DNA from: Trametes villosa
Taxonomy: Eukaryota > Basidiomycota > Agaricomycetes > Polyporales > Polyporaceae
NCBI GenBank assembly: GCA_002964805.2
Contig: PUDQ02000028.1
Coordinates: forward strand, 1-46,612
DNA length: 46,612 nt
Direction of reading: 5' to 3'
In this document: positions 19,068-28,144 of the stretch, piece after piece
How the letters are laid out: each line of letters opens with the position of its first letter
Numbering within the stretch: position 1 is the first letter of the stretch
Position numbers and translations under genes: made by a program
The notes under the pieces: generated by a model
Database searches by the model: none
What the model saw: the letters and a program-made list of their open reading frames with translations, nothing else
What the model was told of the DNA's origin: nothing

Positions 19068-19360
19068 TGTAAAAACTCACGGTGGGGTGCCTTTGCGGCC
19101 CCTATTCCCTCGGGTGTACTGGACCGGGCTCGTATTAGCTCGGCGTACTCCTGGGGGGATGGTGGGGGTGTGCAAAGGACTTGCCCCCACCAGGCGCCCG
19201 GGGTCCGAATACCCGGGGCCGTACGCGTAGATTAGATACATGAGGTAGGCGCGCGCGATAACGCGCGCGCAAGTATTTCTACGCAGGACGGATGCACGAA
19301 TAAGTGCATCCGTTAAGGATATACGATACGAGGAGTGCGCTATATTGCGCACTCCTTACA
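19068..19360 (-). repeat. 5' LTR of the chromovirus
   Basis: 293 bp, no difference from 8986-9278 found by eye. Confidence 0.97.
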
Positions 19361-19365
19361 ATGTG

Positions 19366-19470
19366 CTCAACCGCTTGTACTCCTCTGCCTGCCCAGATGC
19401 TACACCCTACGAGCTCTGGTATGGTCGCAAACCGGACGTGTCCCACCTCTGTGTTTGGGGCTGCACGGCC
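19366..19470 (+). CDS. copia integrase fragment between the two nested insertions
   Basis: 35 in-frame codons starting CTC AAC CGC (LNRLYSSACPDATPYELWYG...VWGCTA), directly continuing VHV from 8985 and continuing as YVHVQRDKR at 22051. This is the segment just after the integrase catalytic core in copia polyproteins. Confidence 0.9.
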
Positions 19471-20097
19471 ACAAGCTGTGGCAGTTCTGATGCATCAGGT
19501 TCCGTCAAACGGCCTGCGCCTTATTGCATCAGGTTCCGTCCTCGGCCGTGTCGTAATTTTCCCCCGGTAAAGCCCCCGGTGAAGCCACCGGGCCCTGCTA
19601 TATATGGTAGGAGCCCGGCGGCAACAGTGCTATCAGCCCGAGATAAGCTCATTGGGCTTATCTTGGCTAGATAGCACTGCTAGCAGATCTCCGGCGCCCC
19701 CGGGCGCTTTTTTTTGATCAGCCACATCCCGATTAGGCAGGCCTGCCTCTGCCCACCACTATAGGGGCACTCTTTACTCAATTACTCGGCGACACCTGGG
19801 CGGATCCGCCTCGCAAATGGCGCGTTCTGTTCGCATTTTCAAGGGCTACAAGGCGCCGCAAACACGCAGGAATTCCGGTAAGTACTGACTGTTCTAGCAG
19901 ATGGTGTAGTAGGCAGTTTAGGGCGACGCGATCCGGGCGATAGCTCGCCCGTTTCGCATCGCCCCTGCGCGCGTGTGGGCTCCCCGGAAAGCCCTTGTAT
20001 ATGGCTTTCTAACGAGCCCTTGCGCGCGCGAATCCGCCCAGCGGTTGTGCCGCTGTCCTCTGCCCACTCTGGGCAGGAGGGCAGGGTCACCTCCCTG
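19471..20097 (+). repeat. Left terminal inverted repeat
   Basis: Inverse of 21415-22042. It contains an internal hairpin (GTGCTATC...GATAGCAC, 19628-19676) and subterminal direct repeats of GCATCAGGTTCCGTC. The outermost about 15 bp match imperfectly. Confidence 0.9.
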
Positions 20098-21414
20098 CCC
20101 CAGATCTTCTTGGATTCGCATCGGCTGCCCGCCATACGTTCACTAACCTCCCAAAGTGCGTAGGGCATGTCCTCATCCGACCCTCCGGCATGGTGGGACC
20201 CCCAGGGAAGGCCCGGGAGCTTGGCTCTCTGGGCCAGCCCCCAGGCGACGACTTCGGGCATAGCGCGACGACGCCCTCGCGTGCCGCCACGATATGCATA
20301 TCCCCGGAAAGCCGCGTTTAGCAGCTTTCCGTCGGTATGCTTATTGTGGCGATCCGACCGCTGGGTGCGGCGCGACGACCTCCCCTTCCCGTCACACCCT
20401 TCAGGGCCTTCCCTCACCCACTACTCCCTCATTTCCCGGCCGTTTTGGCTAATTCCTGTGTTAGATGATCAATGTATTGTATTATAGTACATATATGAAG
20501 TGCGATTGGAGCCCCTATCCCTCGCTGCCCGACTGTGTGCTTATCAGTTGCTCCAACAGAGGGTGCACTTTCCAGCACCCTCGCCGACCCTCCTCCCACC
20601 CGATTAGCCTGAAAATACAGATCCCATTAGTCGTACTGCCTAGCTACTATCCTGCAAAATTTGAGGGCTATGCAAGCTTCCCTGAGGGAGTTATGGACAA
20701 ATCTCCTCGGAGAGCGCTCAGCCACAGGCCGTCTTAAGACGGTCTCGGCGGCTGCCTGGGGCTTGCACATCCTGCAACACTGTGGTAAGCCCCTGTAGGA
20801 TAGTAAAATGTCTATCTCTGCGAGTTTCTCATCGTTTTCCTTCATTCCAGATGCTATAGAGAGCTGTATCCTACCACTATGTACCTGAGCTATGTGAAGT
20901 CCCACTCACACCGCCGTTGATAGCCAAATGGAGCATGATCCTATGCATTCTATGCTACAAATAGGCAGTATCAAAATCTCGAGGAATAGAGGGAATATCT
21001 GGGCCTGTGGATGACTATGGCATGTATGTAGCATATAGGGGGACCTAATGAACGAGTTTTGGGAGGGCCCAGGTGGGAGCTAGAAGAAGGGAGGGGAGGG
21101 GAGGGAGAGAATGACATGGGGAGGTGGAGGGGGGACAGCGCAGCGAGGAGCGGTCGGATCCCCATGAAAAGCATACCTACGGAAAGCTGCGTTCAGCGGC
21201 TTTCCGGGGATATGCATATCATGGCGGCGCGCGCCCGGTTCCCCGAGATATGGAGCGAATTGTCGCCCTGGAGTCAGCCCCAAAGGCGAGCCTGTCTAGG
21301 CTTGTCTACCAGGTGTATCTGGCCTGGGTGATTGGATGAGCGCATGCCTGTCGTGTTTTAGACGGTCTCCCGGAGTTCTGAGGGTGTACAGTACAAATTG
21401 AGGCATGTATGAGC

Positions 21415-22042
21415 CAGGGAGGTGACCCTGCCCACCTGCCCAGAGTGGGCAGAGGGCAGCGTCACAACCGCTGGACGGATTCGCGCGCGCAAGGGCTCGT
21501 TAGAAAGCCATATACAAGGGCTTTCCGGGGAGCCCACACGCGCGCAGGGGCGATGCGAAACGGGCGAGCTATCGCCCGGATCGCGTCGCCCTAAACTGCC
21601 TACTACACCATCTGCTAGAACAGTCAGTACTTACCGGAATTCCTGCGTGTTTGCGGCGCCTTGTAGCCCTTGAAAATGCGAACAGAACGCGCCATTTGCG
21701 AGGCGGATCCGCCCAGGTGTCGCCGAGTAATTGAGTAAAGAGTGCCCCTATAGTGGTGGGCAGAGGCAGGCCTGCCTAATCGGGATGTGGCTGATCAAAA
21801 AAAAGCGCCCGGGGGCGCCGGAGATCTGCTAGCAGTGCTATCTAGCCAAGATAAGCCCAATGAGCTTATCTCGGGCTGATAGCACTGTTGCCGCCGGGCT
21901 CCTACCATATATAGCAGGGCCCGGTGGCTTCACCGGGGGCTTTACCGGGGGAAAATTACGACACGGCCGAGGACGGAACCTGATGCAATAAGGCGCAGGC
22001 CGTTTGACGGAACCTGATGCATCAGAACTGCAACAGCAGCTG
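21415..22042 (-). repeat. Right terminal inverted repeat
   Basis: Reverse complement of the left repeat with few differences, ending AACCTGATGCATCAGAACTG and then a short CAG-rich tail before the target duplication. Confidence 0.9.
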
Positions 22043-22050
22043 GCACGGCC

Positions 22051-24537
22051 TACGTCCACGTCCAGCGTGACAAGCGACAAGGCCTGTCTCCTCACATGGA
22101 GAAATGCGTCTTCATTGGGTACCCGGAGGGCTACAAGGGCTGGAAGTTCTACAACCCCACGACGAAGCGCACTGTCATCAGTGAACGCGCTGAGTTTGAT
22201 GAGCGGTTCTTCCCTGGCCTCAAGCGGTCGAGCACGGAGTCAGATCGCGTCGCTGCGCCTCCAGCTCCCGCCCACGCCCCTGGGCCCATGGCCCCTCCCT
22301 ACGCTGGCGAGCGCGATGCTCCTGTGCCGCATTTGGGGGGAGAGGACGAGGCTTTGCCTCCTGTGCAAAATGCGCCTCAGGACCATCCACTGCCGGAGGA
22401 CCCCCTGGAGCACGCCGACGACGACTCCGATGCGGACGCGCCCTCGCCCCCAGCTCAGGCACCTGCCGATCTACCCCCTCACGCAGTTGCGCCGCCGTCG
22501 CCGCCCGTTCAGGCCTCGAACAGGGCCCCTCGTCCTCGAAGCCCTGATTCACCTCCATCTCCTCCTCCTGCGAAGCGCAGACGAACTCCCCCCTCCCAGG
22601 CCGGACCCAGTGCTCCCCAGTGTCGCACCACCCGGGTGAGCCGTCCGCCTGGTGAGTGGTGGAAGGCCCCAAAGCCGCGCTCCGCTGCGCCCTCTCCTGC
22701 GCCCTCTGCAGCTCCATCTCCATCTCCTCCTCCTGTCGACCATTCTGTGCGCCACCAGCATCCTCCCCTCGACTCCATCCCAGAGACCCCCTCGCCGCTC
22801 CAGTCGCCCCCAGACTCTCCCGTCGCGTCAGGGTCCATCTGGCACGCCCACGAGCCCACACCTGCGATTGCGGACTCTGAGGACGAGGATGAGGACGTCG
22901 AGGAAGCTGTCAACTTTGTCTTTGCTCGTTCTGAGCTTGATGATGATGAGGAGTGCGCACTCTTCGTTTCCGAGGCTGAGCCCTTGACGTACGAGGAGGC
23001 CATGCGCCGTCCTGACGCGGACGAGTGGCGCAAGGCAATGGACGAGGAGCTGGCAGCGCATCGCTCCAACGGCACATGGGAAGTCACTGCACTTCCCCCG
23101 GGCAAGCGGGCAATTGGCTGCAAGTGGGTCTTCCGCTTGAAGCGCAAGGCAGACGGCTCCATCGAGCGCTACAAGGCCCGCCTCGTCGCCAAGGGCTTCT
23201 CCCAGCGCCCAGGCTTTGAGTACACGGAGATCTTCGCCCCCACCATCCGCATGTCCTCCATCCGCCTCATCCTCGCTCAGACAGCGCTCCAGGACCTCCA
23301 CATGCGCTCCATCGACATCTCCCATGCCTTCATCAATGGCGACCTCGACGAGGAGCTGTACATGAAGCCGCCCCCTGCGTTCACCCAGAGCCAGTGGGGC
23401 GAGGTCCTGCACCTGCTCAAGTCGCTCTACGGCTTGAAGCAGAGCGCTCGGATGTGGAACAAGAAGCTGCACACTGCGCTTCAGGAGCTGGGCTTCCGCC
23501 GGGTGCGCTCTGACGCTGCCATGTACGTCTTTGAGCGAGACGGCGTCCGGATCTTCATGCCCATCTACGTCGACGACATCACCATTGTCTCCAACTCCGA
23601 GTCCTCCATCGACTCTGTCGTCTTCCAGCTGTCCCAGCACTTCAAGCTGCGCGACCTGGGCTCCACATCCTACCTCCTGGGCATCGAGATCATCCGGGAC
23701 CGTCCCAACCGCTCTGTGGCACTCTCACAGCGCCAGTACGTCCTTGACGTCCTTGAGCGGTTTGGCATGGCGGACTGCAACCCTGTGTCTACTCCCATGG
23801 AGCCTGGCCTCTCCCTCTCGTCCTCGATGGCTCCCTCGACGCCTGAGGACGTTGCCTTCATGCGCAACGTCCCCTACATCTCCATCGTCGGTGCTCTCAT
23901 GTACCTGGCGACCTGCACTCGCCCAGACATTGCCTACTCCGTCTCCACCCTCGCCAGGTTCAACTCGAACCCTGGGGTCGCGCACTGGAAGGCTGCGAAG
24001 CATCTGCTTTGTTACCTGAAGGGCACAGCCGACCTGCGCCTCACCTACCGTCCAGACCCGTCCCTTGACGCTCCGTTCGTCGCATTCTGCGATGCAGCTC
24101 ATGGGGACAACCCAGACAATGGGAGATCGACGGGAGGTTACCTGGTGCGCGTTGGCAGCGGTGCGATCAGCTGGAGCAGCAAACTGCAGCCCATTGTGAC
24201 GCTTTCTTCCACGGAAGCTGAATTTGTGGCCGCAGTTGAGGCAGGCAAGGAGATCTTCTGGGTGCGCAACATGCTCTCTGAGTTTGGGGCCCCAGTCGAC
24301 GGCGCATCCTCCCTTCGCATTGACAACCAGTCTGCGATCTCTGTGGCGAAGAACCCAGAGCACCACGGGAGGATGAAGCACCTTGACCTGCGCTTCTACT
24401 GGCTGCGCGACGCAGTTGAGGCCGGCAAGATTGCTCCTGATTTTGTGCCCACTGATCAGATGCCTGCGGACATGCTCACCAAAGTGCTGCCTCACGCTAA
24501 GGTCGAGCTGTTCAGGCGGATGATGGGCTTGGAGTGA
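22051..24537 (+). CDS. copia Pol 3' part: integrase tail, reverse transcriptase, RNase H
   Basis: Resumes the copia frame at TAC (YVHVQRDKRQGLSPHMEKCVF). An integrase C-terminal region (FIGYPEGYKGWKFYNP) is followed by a long Pro/Ser-rich linker. RT_2 starts near EWRKAMDEELAAH, has WVFRLKRKADGSIERYKARL and the catalytic YVDD at 23566-23577. RNase H has Asp in FCDAAHGD, Glu in SSTEAEF and Asp in RIDNQSA. The frame stops with TGA at 24535-24537, about 70 bp before the polypurine tract. No frameshift or stop was found. Confidence 0.95.
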   Translation, partial: YVHVQRDKRQGLSPHMEKCVFIGYPEGYKGWKFYNPTTKRTVISERAEFDERFFPGLKRSSTESDRVAAPPAPAHAPGPMAPPYAGERDAPVPHLGGEDEALPPVQNAPQDHPLPEDPLEHADDDSDADAPSPPAQAPADLPPHAVAPPSPPVQASNRAPRPRSPDSPPSPPPAKRRRTPPSQAGPSAPQCRTTRVSRPPGEWWKAPKPRSAAPSPAPSAAPSPSPPPVDHSVRHQHPPLDSIPETPSPLQSPPDSPVASGSIWHAHEPTPAIADSEDEDEDVEEAVNFVFARSELDDDEECALFVSEAEPLTYEEAMRRPDADEWRKAMDEELAAHRSNGTWEVTALPPGKRAIGCKWVFRLKRKADGSIERYKARLVAKGFSQRPGFEYTEIFAPTIRMSSIRLILAQTALQDLHMRSIDISHAFINGDLDEELYMKPPPAFTQSQWGEVLHLLKSLYGLKQSARMWNKKLHTALQELGFRRVRSDAAMYVFERDGVRIFMPIYVDDITIVSNSESSIDSVVFQLSQHFKLRDLGSTSYLLGIEIIRDRPNRSVALSQRQYVLDVLERFGMADCNPVSTPMEPGLSLSSSMAPSTPEDVAFMRNVPYISIVGALMYLATCTRPDIAYSVSTLARFNSNPGVAHWKAAKHLLCYLKGTADLRLTYRPDPSLDAPFVAFCDAAHGDNPDNGRSTGGYLVRVGSGAISWSSKLQPIVTLSSTEAEFVAAVEAGKEIFWVRNMLSEFGAPVDGASSLRIDNQSAISVAKNPEHHGRMKHLDLRFYWLRDAVEAGKIAPDFVPTDQMPADMLTKVLPHAKVELFRRMMGLE

Positions 24538-24606
24538 TCCAGCTGCGCTGGTTTGGGGGGGAGCTTCGCTCTCTTGCAGTTGCAGGAGATGCAGACAGCT
24601 CGAATC

Positions 24607-24615
24607 AGGGGGGAG
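24607..24615 (+). other. Polypurine tract of the copia element
   Basis: AGGGGGGAG immediately precedes the 3' LTR. Confidence 0.85.
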
Positions 24616-25035
24616 TGTTGAATGTGGTGATTCTTCGCGTTCTTTGCGTCCGTTTGACTTCAGACTTTGCACAGCGCTCGCGCGCGGTGCCTCCTTCCTA
24701 TTCTAGAATTCTTAGGCGCCGGCGCCCAGAAATGCGCCGGCACCAGCTGGAATTGAACTCTCAACCTTCTGGGTTTTCCTACTGAACGCTTCACAGCGCT
24801 TATTTCGTTTCCTCCATAGCTCGCTTACTTAATGCTTTTGTTGTCGGATATTTGGCCCACGCCTCGTCCTCCCTGCGGTCCTCGTCGTCTGCTTTCCTCA
24901 GCAGCTCAACTTGGACCACAGGTGAGATACAGGTCGTTCTTCATGTAATGTATTCAGCAGCTCAACTTGGACCACAGTTTGTTGTCTGTCAACTTGAGCC
25001 CCAGCCTTCGCTCTCAGCAGCATCAGGCTTTAACA
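24616..25035 (+). repeat. 3' LTR of the copia element
   Basis: 420 bp, no difference from 6441-6860 found by eye; followed by the duplicated AGACG. Confidence 0.97.
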
Positions 25036-27723
25036 AGACGGGAGGTCGCAGTATAGTCCGATGCGGAGCCACGGGAAGTAGACTCCCAGTCCGCGGCCGG
25101 ACGCGTCGGTGAGGGCGAACTCGTCCTCGAGCGCGTGCTCGCGGAGGTCTGCAGGGGTCCACGCATTCGCGGACAGCAGGTGGACACCAGACGAGTTGAG
25201 GACGTGCGCCTTGAGCCACTGCAAGTCGCGCACGACGGCCGCGTTGAGGTAGATGCCGGCGTGACGAGTTGACTTCCCCGCCATTTTGTCGTAGATGTTG
25301 GAGAGGGCGGGTTTGAGCAAGGGGTAGACGTTGAACGCCCAATTGGTGTAGCCGGTGAAAGACTGGAACGCCGCGAGGGGCCGGCGCCGATGGCCGGCCG
25401 CGACGTCGCAGAAGTCGTCGATGGCCTCGACGAAACGCTGCCTGCCCTCCTGCGGCAGGGTGACGGTCATGGCATTGGGGTCGACCTCGAAACCGATAAT
25501 GGGTAGGGTGAGGCCGTGCAGCTGCTTGCCGATGTCGTGCGGGATGCCGAGCTCGTCCCAGAGACGGAGCAGACGCGCCTGCGGGGTCGGGAAGTAGCGT
25601 TGGTAAGGTTCGTACCACTCGACGGAGCCGACGGTGGCGAAACCGTAATCGTCGTCGACGTAGTTCAACTTGAAGTCGACGCCAGCCTTGTGCTCCGCGA
25701 TCCAGGCGACCAGGCAGTTGAACGCGGAGAAGACTTTGAGCGAACCGCGCCCGCCGAACAAGTTGCAGTGGTCGACGTGACGTCGCTCGTCGATGGACAC
25801 GACCTGTCGGATCTGCCAGTACGGCGAGACGGGCATGCGGCGGTAGGCTTGGGAGACGTCGGACTTCCACATCATCAGTGTTTCGCCTGCGTGCTCGCGC
25901 CGAAAACGCCGGAGCGCGTCTCCTAGTGCAGGGATACCGTCGAGGACGACTCCCTTGATCGCCTCCGGGCGTATCATCGAGTTGAGGGAGAACTCCCCCG
26001 CGCTCTGGTCGTTCACGAGACGCAGTTTTGCGGAGTGCGGTTTAGGTACCACGTGGACCGGCATGCAGTACATGCCGGGGAGGAGATCGGGCCCGAACGC
26101 TTCGGAGTAGCGTCCCGGCCGGATCTCCTCGTCGCGCTGATCACGAAGGAACTGCGCGGCCGCGTCGTCTTGCGGCGGTGGGCGTGCCTCGTCCCACGTG
26201 TCGGGGTAAGTCGCCGGCTTGGCGTCCGCGTACAGCCAGAAACCGTTACGCAGCGCGTCGACAACAGACTGGACAAGGTCTTGATTGGGATGCTCTTGGA
26301 GGAGCTCCTCGAACCGACCGATGTTGATCGGGGTGACGATTTTGAAAAGATGGGGGGGGTCGCGGATCGTGTCGTTCACGACGGGGTCATCGCGAACAGC
26401 TTGCGGGACTTGCGGTACGGGTGCGTGCGTGAGGGAGAGGTCGCCGAAACGACGCGGCGGAGCGCGGCTGTCGTCCCACACGAAAGAGCGCAGGAAACGC
26501 GGTTGGGCTACGTGCTCATGACGAACGTCGGGCGGGCTTCCCGCAGTCGCCCCGTCTGTGTCCCTCGGCGCCGCAGATTGCGCACGCGTGACGGAACCGG
26601 CACTCGCTCGCCTTGTTGTGGCACTCCCCTGCGTTCCATTTCCTGCACGCGTCCTTTTGGCGGCTCCCTGTCCCGCGACGTCCTCCTCCACCTCCGGATC
26701 CCTGCGGCGCTTCGACGCGGTAGACGTTTGCACCGCACGCGTCGATGTACTGCAGTCGCAGGTCCGCGAACTCGTTGACGTCGGTGAGGAGGAGTCGGCG
26801 CGAGCTGCTGACGCGCTTTCGCACCGCACGGTCGAAGTCGAGAATGCGCGAGTGAACTTCCGGCGCGAGTGCCCCGAAGAGGCCGATGATGTGCTCGCCG
26901 TAGGCGTCCAGCTCGTCTCTTCGGTGGGGGAAAGCGAACGCGATTGCGAGCGTCGCGCGCTTCCACGCGGTGACCCAGTCACCGAAACAGCTAACCTTCT
27001 TAGCAGGGACGGGCGCGCGGAAGGAGATCTCGAGCTCGCCGATCCGCTCAGAGATCTTCTCCTCCGATCCCGGCGTGTAGCGCCCAGCGAAGACGTGGTC
27101 GAGGTCGACCGAGCGCCCGGCGAGGACGTTCGCCCACTCGGACTCCGGGAACTCGGGCGCAGCCGCTGACGCGCTGAGGTGTCGTCGTGCCTGGGCGAGG
27201 TCCTCTCCATAGATCTTGATGAGTTCGATCGTACGGAGGACGCTGGGGTGTAGTCGCATCTCGAGGAGAAACTCAGACGCCGCCCACGCATATTCGGCGG
27301 GGTTCGGTCTGATCTTCTTGGCGGGGGACTCGTGCTCCTCCGACTCCTCGCTTGCGGCGCGAGAACGGCTTCGGCGAGGCGGCTGAGCAGAGTCGGGCGC
27401 ACCGGTGTCCGTGGTTCCTGGTCCCACTCCTCCGGTCCCTCCTCCCTCAGGTCGGGTGATGGTGTCCTCTGATCCGGCGTTCGGTAGCTTGCGCCGGTCG
27501 ACCTCGTCAAGCATCGCGAGATACGACTGGACAGTGGAGGCTTCGCCGGCGGTTCCGGACTGCGGGGCCTCGTCGCTGACGAGCTGAGACGAGATAATAA
27601 AGAGCGCCTTTGCTTTGCCGATGGCGCCGTCCCGGTATTCTTCCACGGCTCGAGTGCACTCGGCGAGGATCCTCTGGACGGCGGTGTTGGCGTCCGGGTT
27701 CTGCTCGGGCGTTGTCGAGGCAT
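25036..27723 (-). CDS. DIRS-like reverse transcriptase (5' part of RT-RNase H, cut by the copia insertion)
   Basis: The conserved polymerase runs from about 26480 to 25036: GMYCMPVHVVPKPHSAKLRLVNDQ-like fingers, SDVSQAYRRMPV, FGGRGSLKVFSAF, the catalytic YVDDDYGF (25639-25669), then GFEVDPNAMTV and the RNase H start (FALTDASGRGLGVYFP). Joined to 6435-6064 it would encode up to 1019 residues. Upstream of about 26500 the frame stays open through the whole gag gene in another register, with an ATG at 27723, ten bases after the gag ATG. That N-terminal part is Arg/Ser-rich and may be only a shadow, so expression could be by frameshift, leaky scanning or reinitiation near the gag stop. Confidence 0.85.
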
Positions 27724-27733
27724 CGTGTGACAT
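26516..27733 (-). CDS. Gag-like protein of the DIRS-like element (405 aa)
   Basis: First ATG after repeat A1 (MSHDASTTPEQNPDANT). A helical N-terminal part and Ser/Arg linker are followed by a region like those in other tyrosine-recombinase elements (NPAEYAWAASEFLLEM, ...DWVTAWKRATLAIAFAFPHR). Two Cys-rich motifs close the protein: a C...C...C...H cluster (CRKWNAGECHNKASECRFRH) and a classical knuckle C-X2-C-X4-H-X4-C (CAICGAEGHRRGDC). It would bind and package the element RNA. The frame also extends upstream through A1 without a stop, but that stretch belongs to the repeat. Confidence 0.85.
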   Translation of the reverse strand: MSHDASTTPEQNPDANTAVQRILAECTRAVEEYRDGAIGKAKALFIISSQLVSDEAPQSGTAGEASTVQSYLAMLDEVDRRKLPNAGSEDTITRPEGGGTGGVGPGTTDTGAPDSAQPPRRSRSRAASEESEEHESPAKKIRPNPAEYAWAASEFLLEMRLHPSVLRTIELIKIYGEDLAQARRHLSASAAAPEFPESEWANVLAGRSVDLDHVFAGRYTPGSEEKISERIGELEISFRAPVPAKKVSCFGDWVTAWKRATLAIAFAFPHRRDELDAYGEHIIGLFGALAPEVHSRILDFDRAVRKRVSSSRRLLLTDVNEFADLRLQYIDACGANVYRVEAPQGSGGGGGRRGTGSRQKDACRKWNAGECHNKASECRFRHACAICGAEGHRRGDCGKPARRSS

Positions 27734-27771
27734 GGGAAAATGATACGATAGATGGGAGCGTGCGACTGTAA

Positions 27772-28107
27772 TAGCTAAAAAGCCCGCGCTGGCAGCGACA
27801 AGGAGAAAAGAGTACGATAAGTACTCTGAAGGGGCCCGCGCGAGGGACGAATGGACGCTTACCTGGCAGCGACGAGGAGAAAAGAGTGAAGGTCTTTTTC
27901 CGCGGCTGGCCAGGAAAGGGCCCTCTGCGCGGCACAACGCCGGGACGGCGCCCAGAAAGGCAACTGGGCGCGGCTCGCTGCCGGGTGGCGCGAGACGACG
28001 GAGGGGCCGGCGCCTGGGAAGGGCGTCCAGGCGCGGTTCGCTGCCGAGCGCGGCGCGAGACGATTGCCCCTCCGATTCGACTTGTGTAAACATTCCTTTA
28101 AACTCGA
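27772..28107 (-). repeat. A1 split repeat, 5' terminus of the DIRS-like element (336 bp)
   Basis: Direct copy of 4404-4739. Its outer end AAACTCGA at 28107 is the 5' end of the element, 37 bp upstream of the start codon of F-box gene A. Confidence 0.9.
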
Positions 28108-28144
28108 TTAACTGTCCTTCAAGTTCTCTTGACATAGGGCACGC

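Larger units (their letters stand above)
8986..19360 (-). mobile_element. Ty3/gypsy chromovirus, complete, 10.4 kb, with a third ORF
   Basis: LTRs of 293 bp (8986-9278 and 19068-19360) look identical and the target duplication is ATGTG (8981-8985 and 19361-19365). On the minus strand: LTR, gag (18962-16002), pol (15995-12444, ending in a chromodomain), an extra 838-aa ORF (12142-9626), polypurine tract (9291-9279), LTR. All frames are open, so this is a young and potentially autonomous copy. Insertion split the integrase of the copia element. A usual TGG-starting primer site is not visible after the 5' LTR. Short perfect inverted repeats occur throughout the whole element. Confidence 0.97.
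19471..22042. mobile_element. 2.57-kb non-autonomous DNA element with long terminal inverted repeats (MULE-like)
   Basis: The copia frame is split between 19470 and 22051, with GCACGGCC present on both sides (19463-19470 and 22043-22050) and only one copy expected, so the target duplication is 8 bp. The inverted repeats are about 627 bp (19471-20097 and 21415-22042). Beyond them a second, more diverged inverted pair lies at about 20283-20350 and 21164-21232. No transposase is seen; short frames inside are mirror translations of the repeats. Long inverted repeats plus an 8-9 bp duplication suggest a Mutator-like or foldback element; hAT is the alternative, though its inverted repeats are usually short. 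Confidence 0.85.
6441..25035 (+). mobile_element. Ty1/copia LTR retrotransposon, nearly intact but with two elements nested inside
   Basis: LTRs of 420 bp at 6441-6860 and 24616-25035 look identical, begin TGTTG and end TAACA, and are flanked by the 5-bp duplication AGACG (6436-6440 and 25036-25040). A half-tRNA-Met primer site and a polypurine tract are in place. A single Gag-Pol frame (7072-8985, 19366-19470, 22051-24537) is restored when the chromovirus and the long-inverted-repeat element are removed: 4506 nt with stop, about 1501 residues, protease-integrase-RT-RNase H in copia order. Without the insertions the element is about 5.6 kb. Identical LTRs and an unbroken frame mean a very recent insertion into the RNase H region of the DIRS-like element. 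Confidence 0.97.
3901..28107 (-). mobile_element. DIRS/Ngaro-like tyrosine-recombinase retrotransposon, interrupted by nested insertions
   Basis: On the minus strand the order is: repeat A1 (28107-27772), Gag (27733-26516), RT-RNase H (split by the copia element, 25036 then 6435-6064), tyrosine recombinase (6067-5051), repeat B1 (4885-4800), repeat A2 (4739-4404) and repeat B2 (4342-3901, with a MITE inside). A1-ORFs-B1-A2-B2 is the split direct repeat layout known for Ngaro/PAT-type elements, which integrate by a tyrosine recombinase instead of a DDE integrase. Without the insertions the element is about 5.25 kb. A1 and A2 are both 336 bp and differ at only four places by eye, all CpG transitions. 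Elements of this type make no target duplication, and none was seen. It ends 37 bp before the start codon of F-box gene A. Confidence 0.85.

Noticed and set aside
19839..21673. Mirror-image short frames inside the long-inverted-repeat element
   Set aside because: They translate the two inverted arms and repeat the same peptide on both sides; there is no transposase motif.
22220..23640. Minus-strand frames of 210-270 codons across the copia reverse transcriptase
   Set aside because: Antisense shadows of a domain-bearing plus-strand frame.
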